Shown here piece after piece: positions 1 through 6,278 of a DNA stretch of 8,732 nt. The position numbers were made by a program, and so were the translations under genes. This DNA is from Eudoraea sp. (lineage in GTDB: Bacteria > Bacteroidota > Bacteroidia > Flavobacteriales > Flavobacteriaceae), in NCBI GenBank assembly GCA_013042925.1, contig JABDPH010000136.1, positions 1 to 8,732 of the forward strand. The letters are read 5' to 3'. Positions within the stretch are counted from its first letter, which is position 1, and each line of letters opens with the position of its first letter. The notes under the pieces are model-generated. The model was not told the DNA's origin. It saw only the letters and a program-made list of their open reading frames with translations, and did no database searches.

Positions 1-25
1 GGATCTTTTTTAGGTGAGCGTCCAT
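1..25 (-). CDS. Possible 5' end of a divergent gene, cut by the window edge
   Basis: Reading the minus strand from an ATG at 25-23 gives M-D-A-H-L-K-K-I before the window ends, so only eight codons are visible and no function can be assigned. Two things favour a real start. The frame stays open to the edge, and a perfect Bacteroidota -7 element (TATATTTG on the minus strand) lies at 56-49, giving an expected short leader of roughly 15-20 nt. No matching -33 TTG is visible at the right distance. If real, the gene is divergent from the FecA-type receptor. An alternative is that the first 93 bases on the plus strand are the tail of another gene: that frame is open up to a TAA at 94-96, but its translation (rich in F, V and Y, ending FFYLSH) does not look like a typical protein end. 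Confidence 0.35.
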
Positions 26-48
26 GGCAATTAAGGATTAATTGCGTG

Positions 49-56
49 CAAATATA
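49..56 (-). promoter_or_regulatory. Candidate -7 promoter element of the left divergent gene
   Basis: The minus strand reads TATATTTG, an exact match to the Bacteroidota -7 consensus TAnnTTTG, 24 bp upstream of the ATG at 25. No TTG occurs 19-21 bp further upstream, so the -33 half is missing or degenerate. It is supported mainly by its position in a spacer between two apparently divergent starts. Confidence 0.35.
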
Positions 57-163
57 CACTTTTTTTGTGGTACGCTTCTTTTACCTTTCCCATTAAATAA
101 AGCTTAAAGTTTTTTTCTGAATTCCTAAGTGGTTGAAAACCAAAATAGAGTCAGATTTTATTT

Positions 164-180
164 TTATTTATTCTAAATAA
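164..180. promoter_or_regulatory. AT-rich palindrome next to the receptor promoter, candidate operator
   Basis: Seven-base arms TTATTTA (164-170) and TAAATAA (174-180) are perfect inverted repeats around a TTC centre. The 17-bp palindrome ends two bases before the -33 TTTG of the receptor promoter at 183, where a dimeric regulator would normally sit. A metal-responsive repressor such as a Fur or DtxR family protein is a reasonable guess for an iron-type receptor, but I do not recognise a defined consensus. The surrounding DNA is very AT-rich, so chance is possible. Confidence 0.3.
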
Positions 181-182
181 GC

Positions 183-213
183 TTTGGAGATTCAAAAAAC
201 AGTTATAAATTTG
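183..213 (+). promoter_or_regulatory. Bacteroidota sigma-ABfr-type promoter for the FecA-type receptor
   Basis: TTTG at 183-186 is followed after exactly 19 bp by TAAATTTG at 206-213. This matches both halves of the known Bacteroidota primary promoter (-33 TTTG or TTG, 19-21 bp spacer, -7 TAnnTTTG). Transcription should start near 218-222, giving a leader of about 30-35 nt before the ATG at 253. It is the only match to both halves in correct orientation and distance within this spacer. Confidence 0.75.
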
Positions 214-238
214 CTCTATAAAAACCAACTATTTATAA
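203..238. repeat. Inverted repeat spanning the receptor -7 box and start site
   Basis: TTATAAAT at 203-210 and ATTTATAA at 231-238 are perfect 8-bp inverted repeats separated by 20 bp. The left arm overlaps the -7 element (206-213) and the right arm lies in the predicted leader. As DNA it could be a pair of operator half-sites blocking the promoter. As RNA it could not form, because the left arm lies upstream of the predicted start. The very AT-rich context weakens the case. Confidence 0.25.
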
Positions 239-252
239 TTAGTCTAAATTAA

Positions 253-2484
253 ATGAAGAACTTACTTTCCCTTTTCTTTATTGTTGTTTTTTTGAATCTT
301 TCCTTCGGACAATCAACACGCCTCATTACTCAAGCACAGGATTCCAACCTAATAAAACTAGATGAAGTTGTATTGGCTGCCAACGTAATCCTGGGCAGCA
401 AATTCCAGGCAAGGAATCGAACCGGCGCTGCCACCTATGTTTCACAACCAGAATTACTAAAGTATAATTATACGGATATTAATCGTGTGTTGAGATCTGT
501 GCCCGGAGTAACTCTTGTTGAGGAAGACGGTTTTGGACTGCGACCAAATATTAGTTTAAGGGGTACCTCTCCAGAAAGGAGCGCAAAGATTACTTTAATG
601 GAGGATGCTGTGCTCATAGCTCCTGCTCCATATAGTGCACCGGCTGCTTATTATTTCCCATCAATTGCAAGGATGCAAGCGGTAGAAATTCTGAAGGGAA
701 GTAGCCAGATACAATACGGGCCCTTCACTACCGGTGGAGCGATAAATATGATTTCCTCAACTATACCAGACACTTTTCATGCTTCACTACTGGCAAACTA
801 TGGTAGTTACAATAGTGGAGATCTACAATTAAAATTAGGAGATAGCGAAGAGCGTTTTGGATATATTATTGAATATTTAAACTTCAATTCTGATGGCTTC
901 AAAAAGTTGGATAATGGGGGCAATACAGGGTTTGACAAGAACGATCTTTTAGGAAAATTTAGATTTAATTCGGCGCCAACAGCAAAACTAAAGCATATTC
1001 TGGATATGAAATTTCAATATTCGGATGAAGATTCGAATGAAACTTATGTGGGCCTTACAGATGAAGATTTCGAGAGCACACCATTCAGAAGATATGCCGG
1101 TTCTCAGGTAGACGAGATGACTAATGATCATATCCAGATTCAGGCCACTTATGATTTAGAATTTAGTGATTATTTTCATATTACCACAACCGCATATTAC
1201 AATGGATTTAGCCGTAACTGGTACAAACTAGATGCCGTAACTTTAAATGGAGACCGCAGAAGCATTTCAAATATTCTTGAAGACCCGGTAACCAATGATG
1301 AATATTATAATGTTGTCGCCGGCAATCAGGATGAAGCAGCCGATGCCCTATTAGTTAAGGCCAATAACAGAAAATATGTTTCACGAGGAATTCAGACGAA
1401 ATTTGATTACCACTGGACTGGAGATAATACATTTCATGATCTGGAACTGGGCGCTCGCTTTCATGCAGACGAAGAAGACAGATTTCAATGGGTTGATGGT
1501 TATGGGATCAATGATGGTATAATGAACCTGACTACCGCGGGAACTCCTGGTACTGATGCCAATAGGATAAGTGATGCTAGTGCATTCTCTAGTTATTTAC
1601 TCTATAAACTTAAATATAAAAACCTGACTATTACACCGGGATTAAGGTATGAGTCTATTTCCCTTGGACGAAAAGACTATGGTAAGAATGACGTCTCGCG
1701 TCAGGGGTTCGACCTCTCCACCCGTGAAAATCAAGTGAACGTCTGGATTCCGGGGATGGGTTTCAATTATAATTTTAACCAGATCTCTCTTTTCGGTGGC
1801 ATTCACAAAGGATTTTCACCCCCAACAAGTAAAGAAGGTGAAATGCCCGAAGAAAGTATTAATTATGAGCTAGGGTCCCGGTTCACTTTTGGAAACTTTT
1901 CCGGAGAATTGGTAGGATTCTATAATGACTATAGCAATCTATTAGGCAGTGATCTGGCTGCCACCGGAGGTACCGGAAGTTTGGAACAGTTCAACGCCGG
2001 TGAAGTAGATGTGACGGGATTAGAGGTCTTGTTAAATTACAACGCCTTAAACAATCACGAGAAGCTAAAGCTTCCCATAACTTTTGCTTATACTTACACC
2101 CATGCAGAATTCCAAAGTAGTTTTGATAGTCCAAATGATATTTGGGGAGAAGTTACTAAAGGTGATGAAATGCCCTACATCCCCAAACATCAGTTTAATG
2201 CCTTGATATCATTGGAGCACCCTTCCTATGAACTGAATCTCAGTGGAAGATACAATGGTGCCTTCAGAACTAAAGCCGGAAGTGGAAGTATCCCCTTTAA
2301 TGAATTAGTCCCATCAAGTTTTGTAGTAGATTTTTCAGCAAAATATCATCTGAATGATCATTTCAGTATCAATGGAAGAATCATTAATCTATTGGATGAG
2401 ACATATGCAGTATCACGAGTGCCTGCAGGTCTGCGCCCCGGACATCCTTTTGCGGCTTCAATAGGGATCTTTGTCAGATATTAA
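253..2484 (+). CDS. FecA-type TonB-dependent outer-membrane receptor (probable ferric-chelate importer)
   Basis: This 743-residue outer-membrane receptor probably imports an iron chelate using energy from the TonB-ExbB-ExbD complex. A signal peptide covers about residues 1-19, ending S-F-G before Q20. A likely TonB box (LDEVVLAAN) lies at 36-44, a plug domain at about 57-172, and a 22-strand-type barrel from about 175 to the end, finishing in the aromatic F-V-R-Y expected for outer-membrane assembly. The plug carries SLRGTSPERS (101-110) and the segment from M116 to F135 with IAPAPYSAPAAYY, which is typical of FecA-like receptors. Unlike E. coli FecA it has no N-terminal signalling domain, and no FecI or FecR gene is adjacent, so FecIR-type surface signalling is not expected. 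The ATG at 253 is chosen because it gives the signal peptide and follows a good promoter; the leader is A-rich without a Shine-Dalgarno sequence. Family assignment is firm; ferric citrate as substrate is only a guess. Confidence 0.92.
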   Translation: MKNLLSLFFIVVFLNLSFGQSTRLITQAQDSNLIKLDEVVLAANVILGSKFQARNRTGAATYVSQPELLKYNYTDINRVLRSVPGVTLVEEDGFGLRPNISLRGTSPERSAKITLMEDAVLIAPAPYSAPAAYYFPSIARMQAVEILKGSSQIQYGPFTTGGAINMISSTIPDTFHASLLANYGSYNSGDLQLKLGDSEERFGYIIEYLNFNSDGFKKLDNGGNTGFDKNDLLGKFRFNSAPTAKLKHILDMKFQYSDEDSNETYVGLTDEDFESTPFRRYAGSQVDEMTNDHIQIQATYDLEFSDYFHITTTAYYNGFSRNWYKLDAVTLNGDRRSISNILEDPVTNDEYYNVVAGNQDEAADALLVKANNRKYVSRGIQTKFDYHWTGDNTFHDLELGARFHADEEDRFQWVDGYGINDGIMNLTTAGTPGTDANRISDASAFSSYLLYKLKYKNLTITPGLRYESISLGRKDYGKNDVSRQGFDLSTRENQVNVWIPGMGFNYNFNQISLFGGIHKGFSPPTSKEGEMPEESINYELGSRFTFGNFSGELVGFYNDYSNLLGSDLAATGGTGSLEQFNAGEVDVTGLEVLLNYNALNNHEKLKLPITFAYTYTHAEFQSSFDSPNDIWGEVTKGDEMPYIPKHQFNALISLEHPSYELNLSGRYNGAFRTKAGSGSIPFNELVPSSFVVDFSAKYHLNDHFSINGRIINLLDETYAVSRVPAGLRPGHPFAASIGIFVRY

Positions 2485-2528
2485 AAAGGGTTAATAAATC
2501 TACTTATATTGGCTTTAGGCAAGCTTTG

Positions 2529-3392
2529 TTAATAATCAGAAAACAACTCAGAGGCTTTATTATATGCAGCTTCGAAGACCATCCACTGAACACCAGAATC
2601 TACTTTGTTTTCAGTAAAATAGGACAGCATTTTTTCAGTAGGCATATTTCCTGTTAGTTCATCTTTGGCCATTGGACAACCTCCAAATCCTCGTATTGCC
2701 CCATCAAACCTTCGGCAGCCTGCTTTGTAAGCGGCGTCTATTTTTTCGTACCATTTGCTTGGGGTAGTATGAAGGTGGGCTCCAAATTCAACCTGCGGGT
2801 ATTTAGGAATTAAATGCTTGAATAAGTAACTGATATCTTCAGGGGTAGAAGATCCTACGGTATCGGATAAGGACAATATCCTGGCCCCCATATCAGCCAA
2901 TTTTTCGGTCCATTCTCCAACAACTTCTACACTCCATGGGTCACCATATGGATTGCCAAATCCCATAGATATATAAGTAACTACCTCTTTATTGGCTGCA
3001 TACGCTATTTCAAGAATTTCGTCCAAAATATCTATTGACTGAGCAATTGTTTTGTGGGTATTCCGCATTTGAAAATTTTCAGAAATAGAAAAAGGATATC
3101 CCAAATAATCAATGTCCTGGTGTATACTTGCTTCATTTGCGCCACGTACATTGGCCACAATGGCCAATAACTTACTTTTTGATTTGGAAAGGTCTAATCT
3201 TGAAAGTACTTCAGCTGTATCTGCCATTTGCGGTATGGCCCTTGGAGATACAAAACTGCCAAAATCTATGGTATCAAAGCCACAACTCAGTAGTGATTGA
3301 ATGTAAGCTATTTTCCTTTCCGTGGGTATAAAGCTTTTAATGCCTTGCATAGCATCTCTGGGGCATTCAATAATCTTTACTTTTTCGGGCAT
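2529..3392 (-). CDS. Hydroxymethylglutaryl-CoA lyase-like enzyme (HMGL / DRE-TIM family)
   Basis: The product, 287 residues from the preferred start, belongs to the HMG-CoA lyase branch of the DRE-TIM metallolyases. Those enzymes cleave HMG-CoA to acetoacetate and acetyl-CoA in leucine breakdown. Visible active-site elements are R12-D13 (in CPRDAMQ), SFVSPRAIPQM (46-56), D177 in SDTVG, the metal ligands H206 and H208, the lid cysteine C239 in GFGGCPMAK, and N249. Several positions differ from the classical enzyme: CPRDA for GPRDG, D43 where the glutamate of EV-x-SFVSP usually sits, and HLHTT for HxHDT. A longer form from an ATG at 3455 would add 21 residues encoded inside the exporter gene. 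I reject that start, because the family begins just before the VKIIE strand and 3392 leaves a clean 31-bp junction. It is probably cotranscribed with the exporter upstream. The general reaction type is likely; the exact substrate is less certain because of the changed motifs. Confidence 0.85.
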   Translation of the reverse strand: MPEKVKIIECPRDAMQGIKSFIPTERKIAYIQSLLSCGFDTIDFGSFVSPRAIPQMADTAEVLSRLDLSKSKSKLLAIVANVRGANEASIHQDIDYLGYPFSISENFQMRNTHKTIAQSIDILDEILEIAYAANKEVVTYISMGFGNPYGDPWSVEVVGEWTEKLADMGARILSLSDTVGSSTPEDISYLFKHLIPKYPQVEFGAHLHTTPSKWYEKIDAAYKAGCRRFDGAIRGFGGCPMAKDELTGNMPTEKMLSYFTENKVDSGVQWMVFEAAYNKASELFSDY

Positions 3393-3393
3393 A

Positions 3394-3414
3394 TGGTGAA
3401 TCTCGTATTCACCA
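3394..3414 (-). promoter_or_regulatory. Perfect hairpin between the exporter and lyase genes
   Basis: Eight-base arms TGGTGAAT (3394-3401) and ATTCACCA (3407-3414) pair perfectly around a five-base loop. The structure lies wholly inside the 31-bp junction, starting nine bases after the exporter stop and ending two bases before the lyase ATG. In the mRNA it would sit exactly where the ribosome must load for the lyase. It has no following T-run, so it does not look like an intrinsic terminator. It could limit lyase translation, act as a processing site that separates the two messages, or be an operator. Confidence 0.55.
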
Positions 3415-3423
3415 AAATTAGCA

Positions 3424-4050
3424 CTAATTATCCGAAAATAACAGGAAGATCGCAATGCCTATAAAGACAACAATTTGTAACCATTGGAGAAATACTTCAA
3501 TACCAGAATGCTTTTTAATCTGTATGGCAATTGCCCCTGATAGCAATGCTATTGTAGAAAAAATAAAAAATGTAACCATCATAAATAATAATCCAAGAAC
3601 ATAAAATTGAATTACAGTATTCAAATCTTCGCTGAACAGGAATCCGGGAAAAAAAGCAAGAAAGAAAATAGTGACCTTCGGATTTAGCACATTCATAGTA
3701 AAACCCTGTCTGAATAATTGACCCAAGGACTTTTTAGGCGTCTCCGCATTATCTATTGCAATATGGGCCTTAGTGCGGTATACTTTATAAGCCAGGAAAA
3801 ACAAATAGAGTGCACCAAATAACTTAATAATAAAAAAGATTTGGTCATTCTCCTTAATCAATGCTGAGACACCGAATGCAAGCAACGTAGTATGAACTAT
3901 ACATCCACTGATTAGTCCTGCAGTGGTTGAAAGCCCATATTTTGTACCATTGGCTATGCTCTGTGTTAAGACAAAAATATTATCGGGTCCGGGTGATATG
4001 GCCAGGGCTGATGTTGCCAGGATAAAGGCAGAAAGTATCTCGTAATTCAA
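3424..4050 (-). CDS. LysE/RhtB family amino-acid exporter
   Basis: This 208-residue inner-membrane protein matches the LysE/RhtB export family, usually about 205-215 residues, which moves amino acids or their derivatives out of the cell. About six hydrophobic segments are visible, near residues 5-28, 40-64, 70-91, 115-138, 147-172 and 184-206. The family signature SPGPDN lies at 19-24, and the second conserved motif, NPK with following aromatics, at 123-125. The start is a TTG at 4050-4048: an in-frame stop lies just upstream at 4062-4060, no ATG fits between, and the N-terminus then aligns with family members. It is the first gene of a probable two-gene unit with the lyase, whose start follows 31 bp after its stop, and it diverges from the Dabb gene across 75 bp. 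Substrate cannot be read from the sequence. A leucine-type substrate would fit the lyase partner but is speculation. Confidence 0.88.
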   Translation of the reverse strand: MNYEILSAFILATSALAISPGPDNIFVLTQSIANGTKYGLSTTAGLISGCIVHTTLLAFGVSALIKENDQIFFIIKLFGALYLFFLAYKVYRTKAHIAIDNAETPKKSLGQLFRQGFTMNVLNPKVTIFFLAFFPGFLFSEDLNTVIQFYVLGLLFMMVTFFIFSTIALLSGAIAIQIKKHSGIEVFLQWLQIVVFIGIAIFLLFSDN

Positions 4051-4071
4051 ATTGTCAATTTATTGGAATCA

Positions 4072-4102
4072 TTGCTCAAAATACAAAAGTTTCCTGCTTT
4101 TG
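4072..4102 (+). promoter_or_regulatory. Candidate promoter of the Dabb gene
   Basis: TTG at 4072-4074 and TGCTTTTG at 4095-4102 are 20 bp apart. This fits the Bacteroidota promoter spacing, with a single mismatch (TG for TA) in the -7 element. The ATG at 4126 lies about 23 bp downstream. No comparable element for the divergent exporter gene was found in this 75-bp spacer. Confidence 0.3.
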
Positions 4103-4125
4103 ATTATCTTTCAAAAATTTTATTT

Positions 4126-4548
4126 ATGAAAACTAAGTTACTCTTGATGTTAGTAGTACTTGGCCTGGCATCAATTAGCTTTGCTAAATTAAAAATGGAA
4201 AAACAACCAAATCATACAAAAACTGAATTAAAAAATACGAAAGACAGTGTTTTAAGACATGTGGTCCTTTTTAAGTTTAAGGAAGAGGCTTCTGCAGAAG
4301 AAATAAAATCTATTGAAGAAGCCTTTGGTGCTTTACAAGGAAAAATTCCTCAAATCCTGGATTTTGAATGGGGATTAAACAATAGTCCTGAAGGACTGGA
4401 CAAAGGTTTTACCCATTGCTTTTTTGTAAGCTTTAAAAATGAAGAAGATCGTGCCATATATTTGCCACATCCAGATCATAAGGCCTTTGTAAGTCTTATT
4501 GGACCCTCTGTAGATGATGTATTGGTGGTTGATTATTGGACCAATTGA
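4126..4548 (+). CDS. Exported Dabb (stress-responsive alpha/beta barrel) domain protein
   Basis: The 140-residue product has a signal peptide (about 1-20, K-T-K then a leucine/valine-rich core ending S-F-A), a polar lysine- and asparagine-rich linker to about 40, and one Dabb domain at about 42-138. Domain marks are L-R-H-V-V-L-F-K-F-K (43-52, with H45), the T-H-C-F-F strand (H97), and Y-L-P-H-P-D-H near 112-118, ending V-V-D-Y-W. Dabb proteins are dimeric ferredoxin-like folds with mostly unknown roles; a few relatives are cyclases or EthD-like enzymes. The ATG at 4126 is preferred over an in-frame TTG at 4063, because only the former places the signal peptide at the N-terminus. Export means it acts in the periplasm or outside, so a cytoplasmic stress role is unlikely. 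It stands alone, divergent from the exporter and convergent with pyrD across 68 bp without a clear terminator. Confidence 0.85.
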   Translation: MKTKLLLMLVVLGLASISFAKLKMEKQPNHTKTELKNTKDSVLRHVVLFKFKEEASAEEIKSIEEAFGALQGKIPQILDFEWGLNNSPEGLDKGFTHCFFVSFKNEEDRAIYLPHPDHKAFVSLIGPSVDDVLVVDYWTN

Positions 4549-4616
4549 TCTTTGAGTTTACCTTTTTTAAGAGAATACTACAATTTATCTATTTAATTGA
4601 AACATGTAGCTAGCGC

Positions 4617-5654
4617 TCAGGAATGATCCAGAATAGCCTTATTTATCCTTTTTACCAAAGCAGGTCCTTCGTAGACAAACCCGGTCCATATTTGAATTAA
4701 ATCTGCGCCTGCTTCTAATTTTTCCAAGGCATCTTCAGCAGAATGAATCCCACCTACCCCAATTATTGGAAATGCCTTATTGCTTTTTTCGGATAGGAAC
4801 CTAATAACTTCCGTACTTCTATTTGCCAGTGGTTTTCCACTTAATCCGCCTTTTTCTTCCACAAGTACACAATCAGATTTCAGGTTTTCTCTGGCAATAG
4901 TAGTATTCGTAGCAATTATACCTTCAATCCTGGTTACTTCCACAATTTCAATTATATCTAATAACTGGTCATTTGTAAGATCAGGAGCTATTTTCAGAAG
5001 AATTGGCTTTTCACTAACTGCCTTTAATTGCGCATGTTCTCGGTTCTCACGTTTTAAATCCATCAAAAGGGCAGTAAGAGGCTCCTTATCCTGTAATTCC
5101 CGGAGGCCTGGAGTATTTGGAGAACTCACATTGACAACAAAATAATCAACATAGTCAAAAAGAGCTTCAAAGCATATCAAATAATCCTTGGTTGCAAGAT
5201 GATTTGGTGTGATTTTGTTCTTACCTATATTACCTCCTATTATTACGTTGTGCTTTTTCTTTAAGTTTTCAACAGCTTCAAAAACACCGAGATTATTAAA
5301 GCCCATTCTGTTTATAATTGCCTGATCTGCTTTTAATCTGAAAAGTCTCTTTTTTGGATTACCTCCTTGTGGTTTAGGCGTTACAGTACCTATTTCAATA
5401 AAACCAAATCCGAAATTTGAGAGTTCATTATATAGCCTGGCATCCTTATCAAAACCGGCTGCAAGACCAACCGGGTTTTGGAATTTTATACCAAACAACT
5501 CTCTTTCCAATCGTTTATCTTTTATCAGATATAAGGATCTGAAAACAGCTGCAAATCCAATTTTAGATGCTAATTTTATCAGAGTAAAGGACAGGTGATG
5601 CACTTTTTCCGGGTCTATAAAGAAAAGAATTGGTCTGATCAGGAACTTGTACAT
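4617..5654 (-). CDS. pyrD: Dihydroorotate dehydrogenase (quinone), class 2
   Basis: PyrD oxidises dihydroorotate to orotate, the fourth step of UMP synthesis, passing electrons through FMN to membrane quinones. The 345-residue length is normal for class 2. The N-terminal helix with D-P-E-K-V-H-H (14-20), which anchors these enzymes at the inner membrane and forms the quinone tunnel, is present and separates it from soluble class 1 enzymes. Conserved segments follow in order: [12 protein letters not shown] (60-71), the [14 protein letters not shown] loop (87-100), RMGFNN (116-121), [11 protein letters not shown] (175-185) with catalytic serine S178, K221 in KIAPDLT, ATNTT (248-252), GGLSGKPL (269-276), GVGGI (299-303), and the FMN phosphate site near 322-327. 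All key residues are intact. Start is an ATG at 5654 with a candidate promoter close upstream. The gene lies 88 bp downstream of a small exported protein gene and is probably transcribed alone or weakly linked to it. Confidence 0.97.
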   Translation of the reverse strand: MYKFLIRPILFFIDPEKVHHLSFTLIKLASKIGFAAVFRSLYLIKDKRLERELFGIKFQNPVGLAAGFDKDARLYNELSNFGFGFIEIGTVTPKPQGGNPKKRLFRLKADQAIINRMGFNNLGVFEAVENLKKKHNVIIGGNIGKNKITPNHLATKDYLICFEALFDYVDYFVVNVSSPNTPGLRELQDKEPLTALLMDLKRENREHAQLKAVSEKPILLKIAPDLTNDQLLDIIEIVEVTRIEGIIATNTTIARENLKSDCVLVEEKGGLSGKPLANRSTEVIRFLSEKSNKAFPIIGVGGIHSAEDALEKLEAGADLIQIWTGFVYEGPALVKRINKAILDHS

Positions 5655-5664
5655 TATCTGGAAT

Positions 5665-5698
5665 AAGTTTGTTCAAAAATACAAACTTCGATAAGTTT
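5665..5698. repeat. Three alternating AAGTTT-type repeats around the pyrD -7 box
   Basis: The element AAGTTTG occurs at 5665-5671, its exact inverse CAAACTT at 5682-5688, and AAGTTT again at 5693-5698. The first two arms form a 7-bp inverted repeat whose 10-bp spacer contains the candidate pyrD -7 element. The second and third form a 6-bp inverted repeat around CGAT. The octamer ATAAGTTT is also directly repeated at 5663-5670 and 5691-5698, 28 bp apart. The pairings share the middle arm and are mutually exclusive. This layout fits an operator array over the promoter, or alternative hairpins in read-through RNA from the upstream gene. Confidence 0.4.
5674..5681 (-). promoter_or_regulatory. Candidate -7 promoter element of pyrD
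   Basis: The minus strand reads TATTTTTG, an exact TAnnTTTG match, 19 bp upstream of the pyrD ATG at 5654. Transcription would start about 12-15 nt before the ATG, a very short leader. There is no TTG at the expected -33 distance, so either the promoter is weak and activator-dependent or the match is accidental. Confidence 0.4.
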
Positions 5699-5742
5699 TA
5701 AGGCTTATAAATAATTAATTTGCCAAATGGGTGATGTTTAAC

Positions 5743-6180
5743 TCACTCAGGTATTTTAATTTCTTCAGCGCTAATACCAACAAGTGGTTTGCGCAGGGCC
5801 TCTCCACACAAACTAATATACCTTCGGTATTGATTTTCATTAAATATTCCCAGGAGTTTTTGGTCGCATTTTTTTGAATTAGAAAGAATCTGAGCACGTA
5901 GTGGTTTAAATTTTTGAGCTAAGGTTTCTAATTCTTCGGGATTACTCTGTGGGTGCTTTTCTAAAAGATCGTCAATTTGCTCCTGGATTCCTTCATTGGA
6001 CTTTTTTAATTCCTTAATCCAGCCTTCCATTTGAACTAACTGTTCTTCACTCAGCTGAAATACTTCAATTATGGTTTCCGTGTCCTTGCCACCAATACCT
6101 AAAGTACAGTCTGTTGTCTGGCCGTTACTTGTGTAGATAACAAAAAAAAGCAGAATAGAAAAAAAATGATTCAATTTCAT
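5743..6180 (-). CDS. Small exported helical protein of unknown function (distant resemblance to Spy/CpxP-like proteins)
   Basis: I do not recognise a defined family. The 145-residue product has a signal peptide (about 1-20, M-K-L-N then a phenylalanine/isoleucine-rich core ending S-N-G before Q21), so it is periplasmic or surface exposed. The rest is strongly charged and probably all helix. F-Q-L-S-E-E-Q-L (41-48) and F-N-E-N-Q-Y (113-118) look like the paired LTxxQ-type turns of Spy/CpxP-like periplasmic proteins, separated by a lysine/glutamate-rich helical segment. Three cysteines (C25, C105, C125) remain after cleavage, so one disulfide plus a free thiol, or metal binding, is possible. 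The ATG at 6180 is chosen over an in-frame TTG at 6243, which would bury the signal peptide behind 21 residues. The gene lies 147 bp downstream of the second receptor, beyond that gene's terminator, and 88 bp upstream of pyrD. No convincing promoter was found. Confidence 0.75.
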   Translation of the reverse strand: MKLNHFFSILLFFVIYTSNGQTTDCTLGIGGKDTETIIEVFQLSEEQLVQMEGWIKELKKSNEGIQEQIDDLLEKHPQSNPEELETLAQKFKPLRAQILSNSKKCDQKLLGIFNENQYRRYISLCGEALRKPLVGISAEEIKIPE

Positions 6181-6278
6181 GATTTTAAATCCTTTGGGCA
6201 GTCTTTTAAATGGGACTTCTATATAAACTATCTTTTTTATCAAAAATTATACTTCTTTCAACTTTATCGAAATAAACG

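Noticed and set aside
253..2484. Possible FecIR-linked signalling receptor.
   Set aside because: The protein goes almost directly from signal peptide to TonB box and plug, with no room for the roughly 80-residue signalling domain, and no sigma or anti-sigma factor gene is adjacent.
2485..2528. The 44-bp convergent gap after the first receptor, searched for a shared terminator.
   Set aside because: It contains only a short AAGCTT palindrome; I see no stem-loop with a T-run on either strand.
3393..3455. N-terminal extension of the lyase from an ATG at 3455, overlapping the exporter gene by 32 bp.
   Set aside because: The extra 21 residues come from exporter coding sequence read in another frame, and the family begins at the VKIIE strand. 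The ATG at 3392 fits better.
4063..4125. In-frame TTG start 63 bp upstream of the Dabb gene ATG.
   Set aside because: It would place 21 polar and aromatic residues before an obvious signal peptide and would overlap the likely promoter.
4581..4599. Weak inverted repeat CAATT/AATTG between the Dabb gene and pyrD, considered as a terminator.
   Set aside because: The stem has only five A/T-rich pairs, has no GC core and no T-run in the right place.
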